Under the pieces are notes generated by a model that saw only the letters and a list, made by a program, of their open reading frames with translations, had not been told where the DNA came from and searched no databases. A stretch of DNA of 64,000 bases from Actinoplanes sp. NBC_00393 (GTDB lineage Bacteria > Actinomycetota > Actinomycetes > Mycobacteriales > Micromonosporaceae): contig NZ_CP107942.1 in NCBI RefSeq assembly GCF_036053395.1, positions 772,501 through 836,500 on the forward strand, given 5' to 3'. The translations under genes were made by a program, and so were the position numbers. Positions 21,586 to 31,044 of the stretch are shown one piece after another; positions within the stretch are counted from its first letter, which is position 1, and each line of letters begins with the position of its first letter.

Positions 21586-22940
21586 TGCGCCGGATCCGTG
21601 AGCTGAGCCTGCGGGCCCGGCTGCTGCTGGTCTCGGCCGCCGCCCTCATCCTGGGCCTGGCCGCCGGCGGGGTGCTGCTGGTGGCGGTCCTCGGGTACGC
21701 GCAGACCCGCTCGGTCTACGACGAGTCGATGGACACCGCCGAAGGCGTGCAGCGGCTGGTCGACCAGGGCGCGCTGACCAACCCGATCCCGGTCACCCCG
21801 GGCGTGCAGGTCCAGGTCATCGACGCCGACGGCCGGGTGGTGGCGGTCTCGGCGACCGCCGACCGGCTGGTGCCGATCCTGTACGCCGACGAGTTGCGCG
21901 ACCTGCCGGACGGCCGCAGCGTGCCGATCCCCGGAACCCGCATCGGCTACGTCGGCGAGGCGCGGGTCGTCAAGATCACCGCCGGACCGCCGACCGCCCC
22001 GCTCCGCATCCTGGTCGCCCGCTCCACCGACCAGATCACCCAGAGCGTGCACCTGCTCCAGGTCACCCTGATGATCCTGTACCCGCTGCTGGTGGTCCTG
22101 CTCGCGGCCATCCTGTGGCGGGCGCTCGGCGCGGCGCTGGGCCCGGTGGACGCGCTGCGCTCGGGCGCCGAGGAGATCACCGGCGGCACCCGGGCCGGCC
22201 GGCTGCCGCTGCCCAACTCCCGCGACGAGATCCACCGGCTCGCGGTGACCCTCAACGACATGCTGCACCGGCTCGACTCGGCCCGCGCCCGGCAGCGGGC
22301 GTTCGTCGCCGACGCCGCACACGAGCTGCGCAGCCCGCTGACCAACATGCGCACCGAGCTGGAGGTGGCGCAGCGGCTGCCGGACGACACCGACTGGCCG
22401 GCGCTCACCGAGGACCTGCTCGCCGACGTGCAGCGGCTCTCCCGGCTGGTCGACGACCTGCTGCTGCTGGCCCGCCAGGACGACGGCACGACCCGCGCGG
22501 TCACCGGCCGGGTCGAGCAACTGGACCTGGCGCAGCTGGTCGGCGAGACCGCCGAACGCTACCCCGACGTCGAGTACCACGACCCCGGCGTGCCGTTGCC
22601 CCTGGTCGGCGAGCCGGACGCGCTGGCCCGGGTGGTGGCCAACCTGCTGGACAACGCGATCCGTCACCGCACCTCGCGGGTCACCGTCAGCACCGCGGCC
22701 GAGGGCCCGGACCTGCTGATCGTGGTCACCGACGACGGACCGGGCATCCCCGAGGCCGACCGGGAGCGGGTCTTCCACCGCTTCACCCGGCTCGACGACG
22801 CCCGGGCCCGCGACGCCGGCGGCTCCGGGCTCGGCCTGGCCATCGTCCACGAACTGGTGCGCCGGCACGGCGGCACGGTCACCCTGGGCGACGCTCAGCC
22901 CGGCCTGCGAGTCGAGGTACGCCTTCCAGCCGGCCATTGA
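21585..22940 (+). CDS. Sensor histidine kinase, partner of the OmpR regulator
   Basis: A 451-residue membrane kinase. Membrane helices lie near residues 12-37 and 158-178, flanking an external sensing domain of about 120 residues. Then come HAMP (ALGPVDALRSGAEEI), a HisKA domain with VADAAHELRSPLTNMRTELE (phospho-His), and the ATP-binding domain with NLLDNAIRH (N box), VTDDGPGIPEADRERVF (G1/F box) and GGSGLGLAIVHEL (G2). ATG 21585 overlaps the regulator stop. The stimulus is unknown. Genes around it (exported dioxygenase, LolA-like protein) point to an envelope or aromatic-substrate signal. Confidence 0.93.
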   Translation: MRRIRELSLRARLLLVSAAALILGLAAGGVLLVAVLGYAQTRSVYDESMDTAEGVQRLVDQGALTNPIPVTPGVQVQVIDADGRVVAVSATADRLVPILYADELRDLPDGRSVPIPGTRIGYVGEARVVKITAGPPTAPLRILVARSTDQITQSVHLLQVTLMILYPLLVVLLAAILWRALGAALGPVDALRSGAEEITGGTRAGRLPLPNSRDEIHRLAVTLNDMLHRLDSARARQRAFVADAAHELRSPLTNMRTELEVAQRLPDDTDWPALTEDLLADVQRLSRLVDDLLLLARQDDGTTRAVTGRVEQLDLAQLVGETAERYPDVEYHDPGVPLPLVGEPDALARVVANLLDNAIRHRTSRVTVSTAAEGPDLLIVVTDDGPGIPEADRERVFHRFTRLDDARARDAGGSGLGLAIVHELVRRHGGTVTLGDAQPGLRVEVRLPAGH

Positions 22941-22989
22941 CCGCCGTTACGCTGCTGCCCAGCGAAGATCATCGAGCTGGAGCGCAGAA

Positions 22990-23634
22990 TTGAAGTCCCG
23001 GATCTACCAAGGCGCCTTGGGCGTCATCGTCCTCACGTCACTGCTGATCCGGATCGTGCTCACCGCGACCGACACCGGCGGCGACCCGGCGCTCACCAGG
23101 TTCGTGCAGCTGTTCAGCTACTTCACCATCCAGAGCAACCTGCTCCTGCTGATCGCCGTGACCGCCCTCGCCCTGAATCCGGACCGCGACGGCCGCCTGT
23201 GGCGGGTGATCCGCCTCGACGCCCTCCTCGGCATCGTGATCACCGGCATCGTCTACAGCACGATCCTGGCCGGTGAGTCCGACCCACAGGGCGCCGCGTG
23301 GCTTGCCGACGTCGGCTTCCACTACGTCGCCCCGTGGGCGGCCCTGCTCGGCTGGCTGATCTTCGGCCCCCGCCCGCGCATCGACGGCCGCACCCTGGCC
23401 TGGTCGGCACTCTGGCCCGCCCTGTGGATCGGCTACACCCTGGCCCACGGAGCAGCGACCGACTGGTACCCGTACCCCTTCTCGGACGTGACCGCCCTGG
23501 GCTACCCGACCGTGCTGGTCAACCTCGGCGCGGTCGTGGTGATCGCGACGCTGCTGGCTACCGTGCTGCGGCTTTGCGACACCCGGCTGCCCGGCGGTTC
23601 GCCGGCCATCGGGGACCGCATCCCGTCCTCGTAG
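22990..23634 (+). CDS. Pr6Pr family membrane protein
   Basis: A 214-residue protein with six hydrophobic helices. The conserved FSYFTIQSNLLLL, GVIVLTSLLIRIV and WIGYTLAHG...DWYPYPF patterns match the Pr6Pr group of six-helix bacterial membrane proteins related to FAR-17a/AIG1. Biochemical role unknown; eukaryotic relatives hydrolyse fatty-acid esters of hydroxy fatty acids. It starts at TTG 22990 with GGAG seven bases upstream. Its last 133 bases overlap the end of the convergent GlnR-like gene. Confidence 0.82.
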   Translation: MKSRIYQGALGVIVLTSLLIRIVLTATDTGGDPALTRFVQLFSYFTIQSNLLLLIAVTALALNPDRDGRLWRVIRLDALLGIVITGIVYSTILAGESDPQGAAWLADVGFHYVAPWAALLGWLIFGPRPRIDGRTLAWSALWPALWIGYTLAHGAATDWYPYPFSDVTALGYPTVLVNLGAVVVIATLLATVLRLCDTRLPGGSPAIGDRIPSS

Positions 23635-24341
23635 ACCGCACGTGCGTCGGACCAGGCGTCGTTGTCCCGGCGAAGGCTTCCCGCCGGCGCGACGAATTTG
23701 TAGCCGACCTGGCGAACCGTGCCGATCATCGATTCGCAGCGCGGTCCGAGCTTCGCCCGCAGACGGCGGACATGGACGTCCACCGTGCGGGTGCCGCCGA
23801 AGTAGTCGTAACCCCAGACCTCACGCAGCAACTGATCCCGGCTGAACACCCGGCCGGGTTGCTGGGCGAGGTATTTGAGCAGCTCGAACTCCTTGTAGGT
23901 CAGGGAGAGGGACTCGCCGCGCAGCCTGGTCGTGTAGCTGTGGGGGTCGATGGTCAGGTCGCCGATGTGGATCTGTTCCTGTCCGGTGGCGGTCTCCGCC
24001 GCGCGTCGCTGCACCGCCATGCTCAGCCGGGTCGCCACCTCCGTCGGGCCGGCAGTGGCCAGAACGAAGTCGTCGACACACCAGTCGGCCCCGACGGAGA
24101 TCAGGCCGGCTTCGCGGGCCACCGCGATCAACGGCGCCTGCGGTCCGGTCGCCCGGATCAGCCGGCAGGTGGCGCGGGCCTGGTTCAGCTGTTCACCGGC
24201 GTCGACCAGGATCGCGGCCACGTGCGGTCCTTTGATCGCCTCGGCCCAGCCGTCCCGCGATGCGACCCGGACGGTGTGCGGCAGCAAGCCCAGGGCAGGC
24301 AACACCTCGTGATGGCTGTCCGTCAGCAGGAGAATATTCAT
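23502..24341 (-). CDS. GlnR-like orphan OmpR-type transcriptional regulator
   Basis: A 279-residue protein from ATG 24341 with AAAGGGG upstream. Residues 1-115 form a receiver-like domain starting NILLLTDSHHEVLPALGLLPHTVRV, close to actinobacterial GlnR, and like GlnR without the normal acidic pair and Lys; only the central Asp in ILVDAGE is kept. Residues 125-220 are a winged helix (LTYKEFELLKYLAQQPGRVFSRDQLLREVWGYDY, then RTVDVHVRRLRAKLG). GlnR regulates nitrogen assimilation; whether this is GlnR itself or a paralogue is not clear from one copy. The C-terminal 60 residues are low in structure and overlap the convergent Pr6Pr gene. No kinase is adjacent, as expected for an orphan. Confidence 0.83.
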   Translation of the reverse strand: MNILLLTDSHHEVLPALGLLPHTVRVASRDGWAEAIKGPHVAAILVDAGEQLNQARATCRLIRATGPQAPLIAVAREAGLISVGADWCVDDFVLATAGPTEVATRLSMAVQRRAAETATGQEQIHIGDLTIDPHSYTTRLRGESLSLTYKEFELLKYLAQQPGRVFSRDQLLREVWGYDYFGGTRTVDVHVRRLRAKLGPRCESMIGTVRQVGYKFVAPAGSLRRDNDAWSDARAVYEDGMRSPMAGEPPGSRVSQSRSTVASSVAITTTAPRLTSTVG

Positions 24342-24453
24342 GAAGCCCCTTTCGCGGCGGCCCGCTACTGCGCTGGTCCGCACGCTATTCGTGGACTGTT
24401 TCCGACGGATATCGCGGCTGTGCCGCCCTTGGTCATCTGCTCCGCCTCCTGAC

Positions 24454-26763
24454 TCAGGCCGCGGCGACCGTGCCGACGGACACCTCGTCCAGGGCGGTGC
24501 TCAGGATCTCCCGGACGTCGGAGACGATGTGCACGGTCAGCGCGTCGAGGACGTCGGCGGGGACGTCGTCGAGGTCGGGTTCGTTGCGCTGCGGCAGGTA
24601 GACCTCGGTGAGCCCGGCCCGCTGTGCGGCGAGCAGCTTCTGCTTCACGCCGCCGATCGGGAGGACCCGGCCGGTCAGGGAGACCTCGCCGGTCATGCCG
24701 ACCTCGGCGCGCACGTTGCGGCCGAGCAGCAGCGAGACCAGCGCGGTGGTCATGGTGACGCCGGCCGACGGTCCGTCCTTGGGCACGGCGCCCGCGGGCA
24801 CGTGCAGGTGGATCGGGTGGTCGAGCTGCTCCGGCGAGATGCCGAGTTCGCCGGCGTGCGCCCGGACGTAGGAGAGGGCGATCTGTGCGGACTCCTTCAT
24901 CACGTCGCCGAGCTGACCGGTGACCGACAGGCCACCCTTGTCACCGGGCAGCAGTGACGCCTCGATGTAGAGGACGTCGCCGCCCATGCCGGTGACTGCC
25001 AGGCCGGTGGCCACGCCGGGGACGGCGGTGCGCTCGGCCGAGTCGGGGGTGAACCTCGGCCGGCCGATCAGGTCCTTGAGGTCGGCGGCCTCGACCGTGG
25101 CGGGCAGTGTGCCCAGGGCGGCCTTGCGGAGCGCCTTGGCGAGCAAGCGCTCGAATGCGCGTACGCCTGCTTCCCGGGTGTAATTTGCGGCGATCTCGCG
25201 CAGGGCGTCCTCGGTGACCGTCACCTCGCCCGGGTCCAGCGCGGCCCGTTCCAGCTGGCGGGGCAGCAGGAAGTCACGGGCGATGGCGACCTTGTCGTTC
25301 TCGGTGTAGCCGTCGATCGTGATCAGCTCCATCCGGTCGAACAGCGCCTGCGGGATCGTCTCGAGCGTGTTCGCGGTCGCGATGAAGAGGACGTCCGAGA
25401 GGTCCAGATCCAGGTCGAGGTAGTGGTCGCGGAAGGTGTGGTTCTGTGCCGGGTCCAGCACCTCCAGCAGCGCCGCTGCCGGGTCACCGCGATAGTCGCT
25501 GCCGACCTTGTCGACCTCGTCGAGCAGGACGACGGGGTTCATCGAACCCGCTTCCCGGACGGCGCGCACGATGCGGCCGGGCAGCGCGCCGACGTACGTC
25601 CGGCGGTGGCCGCGGATCTCCGCCTCGTCGCGCACGCCGCCCAGGGCGACCCGGACGAACTTGCGGCCCAGGGTCTTCGCGACCGACTCGCCGAGCGAGG
25701 TCTTGCCGACACCGGGCGGGCCGGCCAGCAGGATCACCGCGCCCGATCCCCGGCCACCGACGACCGCGAGGCCACGGGACTCCCGGCGGGCGCGGACGCC
25801 GAGGTACTCGACGATCCGCTCCTTGACCTCGTCGAGGCCGTGGTGGTCGGTGTCGAGCACCGCGCGGGCGGCGCCGAGGTCCGTGTTGTCGCTGGTGCGG
25901 ACGTTCCAGGGCAGGTCCAGCACGGTGTCGAGCCAGCTGCGGATCCAGCCGGCCTCAGGGTTCTGGTCGCCGGCCCGCTCGAGCTTGTCCACCTCGCGCA
26001 GCGCGGCCTCGCGTACCGGATCGGGGAGATCGGCCGCCTCGACCCGCGTGCGGTAGTCGTCCCTGTCGTCCGCCTCGCCCTCGCCGAGCTCCTTGCGGAT
26101 CGCCTTGAGCTGCTCGCGCAGCAGGTATTCGCGGTTGCGCTTCTCGACGGACTCGCGGACGTCGTGCTCGATCTTCTCGCTGACCTCGGACTCGGCGAGG
26201 AAGTCCCGGGTCCAGTCGATCAGCAGCCGCAGCCGGGCCTCGACGTCCGGGGTCTCGAGGAGCTCGCGCTTGCGGTCGACGGACAGGTACGGCGCCCAGC
26301 CCGCGGTGTCGGCCAGGTCACCGGGGTCGTCGATGGCGCTGACCGAGTCGATGACCTGCCAGGCCTCCCGGCGCTGGAGCACCGAGACGACCAGCTTCTT
26401 GTATTCGGCGGCCAGTTCACGGGTCTTCTCGGTCGGGGCGCTCGGCGGGACCGGTTCGGCCTCCACCCACAGCGCCGCGCCGGGGCCGGTCACACCGCTG
26501 CCGATGCGGGCGCGGACACCGCTGCGAAGAACGGCGGCGGGCGTGCCGCCGCGGAATTTGCCGACCTGCTCGACACTGGCCACCACACCGTACGAGGCGT
26601 AGCGGTCCTCGAGCCGCGGGGCGATCAGCAGTTCGGAGCCGGCCGAGGTGCGGGCCGCGTCGACGGCGGCCTGGGCCTTCTCATCCAACTCGACCGGCAC
26701 CGCCATGCCCGGGAGCAGGACGATGTCGTCGAGGAACAACACGGGGAGTCGTTTGCTGGTCAC
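24454..26763 (-). CDS. lon: ATP-dependent Lon protease
   Basis: A 769-residue Lon (bacterial A type). Residues 1-200 are the substrate-binding N-domain ([20 protein letters not shown]); the AAA+ part has Walker [10 protein letters not shown] near 347 and Walker [11 protein letters not shown]; the protease part has the Ser-Lys dyad, Ser in [16 protein letters not shown] near 665 and Lys in [14 protein letters not shown] near 705. Lon degrades damaged and regulatory proteins. The start is GTG 26763 with GGAGG five bases upstream; an ATG at 26802 would put a HAIR-like operator inside the coding region. Regulation by the heat-shock repressor HspR is therefore likely. Confidence 0.96.
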   Translation of the reverse strand: MTSKRLPVLFLDDIVLLPGMAVPVELDEKAQAAVDAARTSAGSELLIAPRLEDRYASYGVVASVEQVGKFRGGTPAAVLRSGVRARIGSGVTGPGAALWVEAEPVPPSAPTEKTRELAAEYKKLVVSVLQRREAWQVIDSVSAIDDPGDLADTAGWAPYLSVDRKRELLETPDVEARLRLLIDWTRDFLAESEVSEKIEHDVRESVEKRNREYLLREQLKAIRKELGEGEADDRDDYRTRVEAADLPDPVREAALREVDKLERAGDQNPEAGWIRSWLDTVLDLPWNVRTSDNTDLGAARAVLDTDHHGLDEVKERIVEYLGVRARRESRGLAVVGGRGSGAVILLAGPPGVGKTSLGESVAKTLGRKFVRVALGGVRDEAEIRGHRRTYVGALPGRIVRAVREAGSMNPVVLLDEVDKVGSDYRGDPAAALLEVLDPAQNHTFRDHYLDLDLDLSDVLFIATANTLETIPQALFDRMELITIDGYTENDKVAIARDFLLPRQLERAALDPGEVTVTEDALREIAANYTREAGVRAFERLLAKALRKAALGTLPATVEAADLKDLIGRPRFTPDSAERTAVPGVATGLAVTGMGGDVLYIEASLLPGDKGGLSVTGQLGDVMKESAQIALSYVRAHAGELGISPEQLDHPIHLHVPAGAVPKDGPSAGVTMTTALVSLLLGRNVRAEVGMTGEVSLTGRVLPIGGVKQKLLAAQRAGLTEVYLPQRNEPDLDDVPADVLDALTVHIVSDVREILSTALDEVSVGTVAAA

Positions 26764-26778
26764 CGGTACCTCCGAGGA

Positions 26779-26799
26779 GTTGAGTACAGGCGGCTCAAC
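26779..26799. promoter_or_regulatory. HAIR-like operator (HspR box) upstream of lon
   Basis: GTTGAGT-N7-GCTCAAC (one mismatch between the arms) matches the HspR consensus CTTGAGT-N7-ACTCAAG in arm sequence and exact spacing. It lies 16 bases before the lon GTG. Confidence 0.7.
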
Positions 26800-26849
26800 C
26801 ATGGCGGAGGCCCCGATCTTCCACCGTTCACTGCAAGCGAACAGCTACG

Positions 26850-26855
26850 TACACT
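26850..26855 (+). promoter_or_regulatory. -10 hexamer of a leaderless bcp transcript
   Basis: TACACT, seven bases, then GTG 26863; no ribosome binding site between. Confidence 0.5.
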
Positions 26856-26862
26856 TCCCCGG

Positions 26863-27330
26863 GTGAGCATCGGCAAGGGCGACATCGCGCCCGACTTCGA
26901 ACTTCCCGACCAGGACGGTACGCCGCGCCGGCTGACCGACCTCCTCGCGAACGGTCCCGTCGTCCTCTTCTTCTACCCCGCGGCCATGACAAAGGGATGC
27001 ACCGCCGAGGCCTGCCATTTCCGCGACCTGGCGGCGGAGTACAGCGCGGCCGGTGTGCAGCGGGTCGGCATCAGCCGGGACACCGTCGAGAAGCAGAAGC
27101 AGTTCGCGGAGTCCTACACCTTCGACTACCCGCTGCTGTCCGACCCGGAGTCGGAGACCATCGCGGCGTACGGCGTGAAGCGCAAGCTCAACCTCGGCCC
27201 GCTGAGCACCCGGCGGATGACGTTCGTGATCGGTACGGACCGGAAGATCCTCGACGTCATCCACAGCGAGCTGGACATGAACCAGCACGCCGCACAGGCG
27301 CTCAGCGTGGCGGCCGCCGCCAAGGCCTGA
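26863..27330 (+). CDS. bcp: Thioredoxin-dependent peroxiredoxin (Bcp/PrxQ)
   Basis: A 155-residue peroxiredoxin that reduces hydrogen and organic peroxides with thioredoxin. The start GTG 26863 gives SIGKGDIAPDFELPDQDG, the family opening. The peroxidatic Cys sits in MTKGCTAEAC, with the resolving Cys five residues later, the atypical 2-Cys PrxQ arrangement; the usual TPGCT is TKGCT here. FVIGTDRKIL and the catalytic Arg in STRRMTFV are also present. It is divergent from lon across a short gap and ends directly against the convergent GNAT gene. Confidence 0.93.
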   Translation: MSIGKGDIAPDFELPDQDGTPRRLTDLLANGPVVLFFYPAAMTKGCTAEACHFRDLAAEYSAAGVQRVGISRDTVEKQKQFAESYTFDYPLLSDPESETIAAYGVKRKLNLGPLSTRRMTFVIGTDRKILDVIHSELDMNQHAAQALSVAAAAKA

Positions 27331-27798
27331 TCAGGCGGGGATGCTGAGGTAATACGCGGCGAAGGTGTCCGGCTCGAACCCCTCGGCCCGGTACAGCGCC
27401 TGCGCGGCGTGGTTGTCCGGTGCGGTCTGCAGCTGGACACCCACGGCGCCGGCGGCCCGTGCCTCGGCGACGCAGGCCCGGACCAGTGCGCGGCCGGCGC
27501 CGGTGCGCCTCGCGGTGGACGCGACGAAGAGGTCGTTGAGCGTCCACACCGGGGCCATCGAGAGCGACGAGAAGGTCGGGTAGACGTTCACGAAGCCGGC
27601 CGGCTCGCCGCCGGCGGTGCGGGCCAGCAGCAGCACCGATTCCCCGCGGTCCAGCCGTTCGCGGAGGAACGCCAGGACGCGTTCCTGCGGCGCCGGCCGT
27701 TGGTAGAAGTCGAGGTACCCGGCGAACAGGGCGGCTGCCTCGGGGAGGTCGCCGGCGCCGGCGCGGTGCACCGTGATCCGGTCCAGATTGCTTGACAT
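27331..27798 (-). CDS. GNAT family N-acetyltransferase
   Basis: A 155-residue acetyltransferase. The acetyl-CoA motif A is LNDLFVASTARRTGAGRALVRACVAEARA (R-x-x-G-x-G/A type) and motif B is TAPDNHAAQALYRAEGF. GNAT enzymes move an acetyl group from acetyl-CoA to an amine, here of unknown identity. It starts at ATG 27798 and stops one base from the end of bcp, so the two convergent genes abut with no terminator between them. Confidence 0.87.
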   Translation of the reverse strand: MSSNLDRITVHRAGAGDLPEAAALFAGYLDFYQRPAPQERVLAFLRERLDRGESVLLLARTAGGEPAGFVNVYPTFSSLSMAPVWTLNDLFVASTARRTGAGRALVRACVAEARAAGAVGVQLQTAPDNHAAQALYRAEGFEPDTFAAYYLSIPA

Positions 27799-27850
27799 TC
27801 CCGAGATCCTGCCGAGTGCCGGGGCGCCCGGCCGGTGCGGGTCGGTGCTG

Positions 27851-27915
27851 TACCGCTTGCCGAGATGGCCCCGTACCGCTTGCCGAGACGGCCCCGTACC
27901 GCTTGCCGAGACGGC
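27851..27915. repeat. 23-bp tandem repeat, three units
   Basis: TACCGCTTGCCGAGA recurs at 27851, 27874 and 27897 (period 23) between the GNAT and L,D-transpeptidase genes. Confidence 0.8.
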
Positions 27916-28054
27916 GTCTACCGAGCGAGATCAAGATCTGCCAGGATGACTCCCTCCCGGCGGAGATTGATCGACGGAACAGGCAACGATCCGGGCCCTG
28001 GTCACGTCTTTCTCTATGCAGGGTGACGACTGGGATCCCTCGATTGTGAGAGTC

Positions 28055-29284
28055 ATGATTCAGCGACGTAAGGTGATCATCGGCGCGCTCGGCGTGGCGG
28101 CGGCAGCCACCGCCGCCGGGTGTTCCTCGCCGGGCAAGGCGGGTGGCGACACCACGTCCTGGGTCGATCCGGTGGCGAATGAGCAGCCGGTCGCACCGGT
28201 CCGCCTGAGCGTGACGCCGGCGGCCGGCGCCGCCGAGGTGTCGCCGGTGGAGCCGATCGTCGTCACCGCGGCAGACGGCAAGCTCGAGTCGGTCACCGTC
28301 ACCGCCGGCAAGGCGAAGATCGCCGGTGAGATGCAGGCCGACGGCACCTGGCGCTCGACCGGCGAGCTCGACTACGGCAAGAAATACAAAGTCAGCGTCA
28401 CTGCCACCGACAGTGCGGGCGCGACGACCACGGAGGACACGGTCTTCACCACGCTGAAACCGGAGTCCGTCGCCAAGGTCACCTTCCAGGCCAACGCCAT
28501 GCTCGCCCTCAAAGCGGGGAGCACGTATGGGGCGGGACAGCCGGTGATCGTTGCGTTCAGCCGGGCCGTCAACAAGAAGGCGGCGGAGAAGGCCATCGAG
28601 ATCACGACGTCGCCCGCCGTCGAGGGCAAGTTCTACTGGCGGGACGACAAGACCGTGCACTGGCGGCCGGCGAAATACTGGGCCGCCGGCACGACGATCA
28701 AGGTGAGCGTCAAGACGTTCGGCGTCAAGCTCGGCAAAGAGACCTATGGGGCGAAGAACGCGTCGACGAACTTCCGGATCGGGCGGCAGCTGATCGCGGT
28801 CGCCGACAACCGGACGCACATGACGAAGGTCTACATCGACGGCAAGCTCGTGCGCACCATGAAGAGCAGCCTCGGCAAGGGCGGCGGCACCACCGGGGCC
28901 AACGGCCAGCACATCAGCTACTGGACGGCGGGTGGCCCGCACGTCGTGCTCGGCAAGAAGCGCAAGCACACCATGAGTTCGGCCAGTTACGGCGTCACCG
29001 ACCCGAAGGACCCGAACTACTACGTGACGGAGAACATCGAGTTCTGCACCCGGATCAGCTACTCCGGCGAATATCTGCACGCCGCCCCGTGGAACGGCTC
29101 GCTCGGCCGGGCCAACCTGTCGCACGGCTGCATCAACCTCAGCACGGCCGACGCCAAGTGGGTCTACAACAACTTCCGGGTCGGCGACATCGTCGACGTG
29201 AAGAACACGCCCCGCGAGCTCCCGATCTGGAACGGGCTGGGCGACTGGACGGTCCCGTTCGACAAATACGGCCGCGCTGACTGA
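28055..29284 (+). CDS. L,D-transpeptidase lipoprotein (YkuD) with Ig-like domains
   Basis: A 409-residue lipoprotein. Residues 1-23 carry a signal and lipobox AAGCSS. Two bacterial Ig-like domains follow (residues 45-140 and 145-240), then the YkuD domain (255-380) with YHxxx-type His and the catalytic SHGCINLSTADAKWVY. It forms 3-3 cross-links in peptidoglycan, as mycobacterial Ldt enzymes do, a reaction resistant to most beta-lactams. The ATG at 28055 is used; a few codons of alternative start exist upstream. It lies tail to tail with a Ser/Thr kinase gene, a GC hairpin between them. Confidence 0.94.
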   Translation: MIQRRKVIIGALGVAAAATAAGCSSPGKAGGDTTSWVDPVANEQPVAPVRLSVTPAAGAAEVSPVEPIVVTAADGKLESVTVTAGKAKIAGEMQADGTWRSTGELDYGKKYKVSVTATDSAGATTTEDTVFTTLKPESVAKVTFQANAMLALKAGSTYGAGQPVIVAFSRAVNKKAAEKAIEITTSPAVEGKFYWRDDKTVHWRPAKYWAAGTTIKVSVKTFGVKLGKETYGAKNASTNFRIGRQLIAVADNRTHMTKVYIDGKLVRTMKSSLGKGGGTTGANGQHISYWTAGGPHVVLGKKRKHTMSSASYGVTDPKDPNYYVTENIEFCTRISYSGEYLHAAPWNGSLGRANLSHGCINLSTADAKWVYNNFRVGDIVDVKNTPRELPIWNGLGDWTVPFDKYGRAD

Positions 29285-29285
29285 G

Positions 29286-29310
29286 GCGGCCGGCCGGGGC
29301 TGCCGGCCGC
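29286..29310. terminator. GC-rich hairpin between convergent genes
   Basis: GCGGCCGGC-N7-GCCGGCCGC (29286-29294 and 29302-29310), a perfect nine-base stem without T-run; likely stops both convergent transcripts. Confidence 0.6.
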
Positions 29311-29345
29311 ACACTCTCAGCGGGCTGTCCGGGCTGTCCGGGCCC

Positions 29346-30980
29346 TCAGCGGCTGGGGGAGGGCGACGGTAGCGGGCCGCGGTCCACGAAGCTGAAGGTG
29401 GACAGCGGCGGGGCGTCGCCGAGGTGCTCCACGAACAGTTCCTTGTCGTCGGTGCTCCACTGCACGAAGCCGTGCTTGTCGTTGTCGATGGTGAAGGTCG
29501 GCCGGCCCTGGTCGTCCTGGCCGCCGGTGCGGGTCAGCGAGAAGACGGTCGCCGGGGTGGCGTCGCACTCGGCCGCGACCAGGATCGCCCCCTCGTCCGG
29601 GACCACCCGGACGCCGAGGCAGCTCTCCCGGCTGCCCGCCGGGTCGTGCAGCGAGCGGATCAGGAAGTCCACACCGACCGGGACCAGGGCGAACTCCGAC
29701 TTCACGCCGGTGCCGTCGCCCGCCTCGACCTGCGAGAAATGCGAGTCCAGGGCGAGGTCCCGATCGATCTCCGAGATGTGGATCAGGGTGCGGTGCTTGC
29801 CGGCGCGGATCGCCTGGAGCCGCTCCTCCTGGGTCTGCGGTGCGGGTGCCGCGGACGGAGCAGCCGTGGTCACCACCGACGAGGGAGCGGGGCTGGGCCC
29901 GCCCGCGGCCGTGGACCTGTCCGGGAAGTATCGGACCGCGGCGCCGAGGCCACCGGCCACCAGCACGGCGGCCACGGTGGCGACGATCAGCGCGGTGCGG
30001 CGCCGGCGCCGGGCTGGTGCCGGCGCACCGGGCGGCGTCGGCGTGACGGCTGCGGCTGCGGCAGGCATCACCGGCGCGCTGGCTCCGGGTGCGGCGGTCG
30101 TCACCGGCGCGCCGGCTCCGGGCGCTACCGGCGCGAGCCGTGCCGGGGCGGCCGGGTGGTTCGATCCGCCGGCGAGCAGCATGTCCAGCAGTTCCCGGGC
30201 GGTGGGGCGTTCCGCCGGGTCCTTGGCCAGCGCGCGTTCGACCGGTCCGGCGAGGGTCGCGGGCAGCCCGGCGAGGTTCGGCGGCTGGGTGAGGATGCGC
30301 ATCGCGGTGGCCGCCGCCGAGTCGGCGGCGAACGGGGTCCGGCCGGTCGCGGCGTACGCCACCACGGCGCCCCAGGCGAAGATGTCCGCGGCCGCGGTGA
30401 CCGGCCGACCATCCGCCGGGTCGAACCGCTCCGGCGCCATGTACGCCACCGTGCCGACCATCTGATCCGTGCGGGTGTGCATGCTGGTCGCCTCGAACGC
30501 CCGGGCGATACCGAAGTCGATCACCTTGATGCCGCCGCGGGCGAACAGCACGTTGCCCGGCTTGAGATCGCGGTGGATCACACCGGCCCCGTGGATGGCG
30601 GTCAGGGCGGTGGCGATACCGACCGCCACGCCGTGCAGCGCCGCCCCGGACAGCGGCCCCTTCTCCCGGACCTCGGCGGCCAGACTGGGCCCGTCGACGT
30701 ACTCGACCACCAGGTAGGGCGGGTCGTGATCGGGGTCGGCGTCGAGCACCTCGGCGGTGGAGAACGGCGGCACCTGCTGGGCCCGGTTCACCTCGCTGCG
30801 GAACCGGCCGCGGAATTCGGGCTCGTGCGCGAACTCGGGCCGCACCACCTTGATCGCCACGGGACGGCCGTTCGGCTCCCGGCCCAGGAACACGGTGCCC
30901 ATGCCGCCCTCGCCGAGCCGGCCGACCAGCTCGTACCGGCCCAGGCTGGTCCGGTCGCCCGGCCTTAGCGGCATGCTCAT
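29346..30980 (-). CDS. Membrane Ser/Thr protein kinase (PknB family)
   Basis: A 544-residue kinase. Residues 13-270 are the kinase domain: GEGGMGTVFLG loop, AIKVV Lys, HRDLKPGNVLF catalytic loop, DFGIARA and the activation loop MVGTVAYMAPERF. A proline/alanine-rich linker leads to one membrane helix (ALIVATVAAVLVAGGLGAAVRYF, about 330-352), and an external part of about 190 residues with little family likeness follows. Such kinases transmit external signals to cell-wall and division proteins. The start is ATG 30980, with AGGAGGGGG upstream; the ORF could extend to 31028 but lacks a site there. Neighbouring L,D-transpeptidase suggests a wall role. Confidence 0.92.
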   Translation of the reverse strand: MSMPLRPGDRTSLGRYELVGRLGEGGMGTVFLGREPNGRPVAIKVVRPEFAHEPEFRGRFRSEVNRAQQVPPFSTAEVLDADPDHDPPYLVVEYVDGPSLAAEVREKGPLSGAALHGVAVGIATALTAIHGAGVIHRDLKPGNVLFARGGIKVIDFGIARAFEATSMHTRTDQMVGTVAYMAPERFDPADGRPVTAAADIFAWGAVVAYAATGRTPFAADSAAATAMRILTQPPNLAGLPATLAGPVERALAKDPAERPTARELLDMLLAGGSNHPAAPARLAPVAPGAGAPVTTAAPGASAPVMPAAAAAVTPTPPGAPAPARRRRRTALIVATVAAVLVAGGLGAAVRYFPDRSTAAGGPSPAPSSVVTTAAPSAAPAPQTQEERLQAIRAGKHRTLIHISEIDRDLALDSHFSQVEAGDGTGVKSEFALVPVGVDFLIRSLHDPAGSRESCLGVRVVPDEGAILVAAECDATPATVFSLTRTGGQDDQGRPTFTIDNDKHGFVQWSTDDKELFVEHLGDAPPLSTFSFVDRGPLPSPSPSR

Positions 30981-31044
30981 CTGCGGCTGTCCCCCTCCTG
31001 CCGCCGGGATTGTACGCAGGTCGATCACCCCGGGACGGAGATGG

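Noticed and set aside
25423..27330. 635-codon frame including bcp
   Set aside because: The first 480 codons are antisense to lon; GTG 26863 gives the normal peroxiredoxin start.
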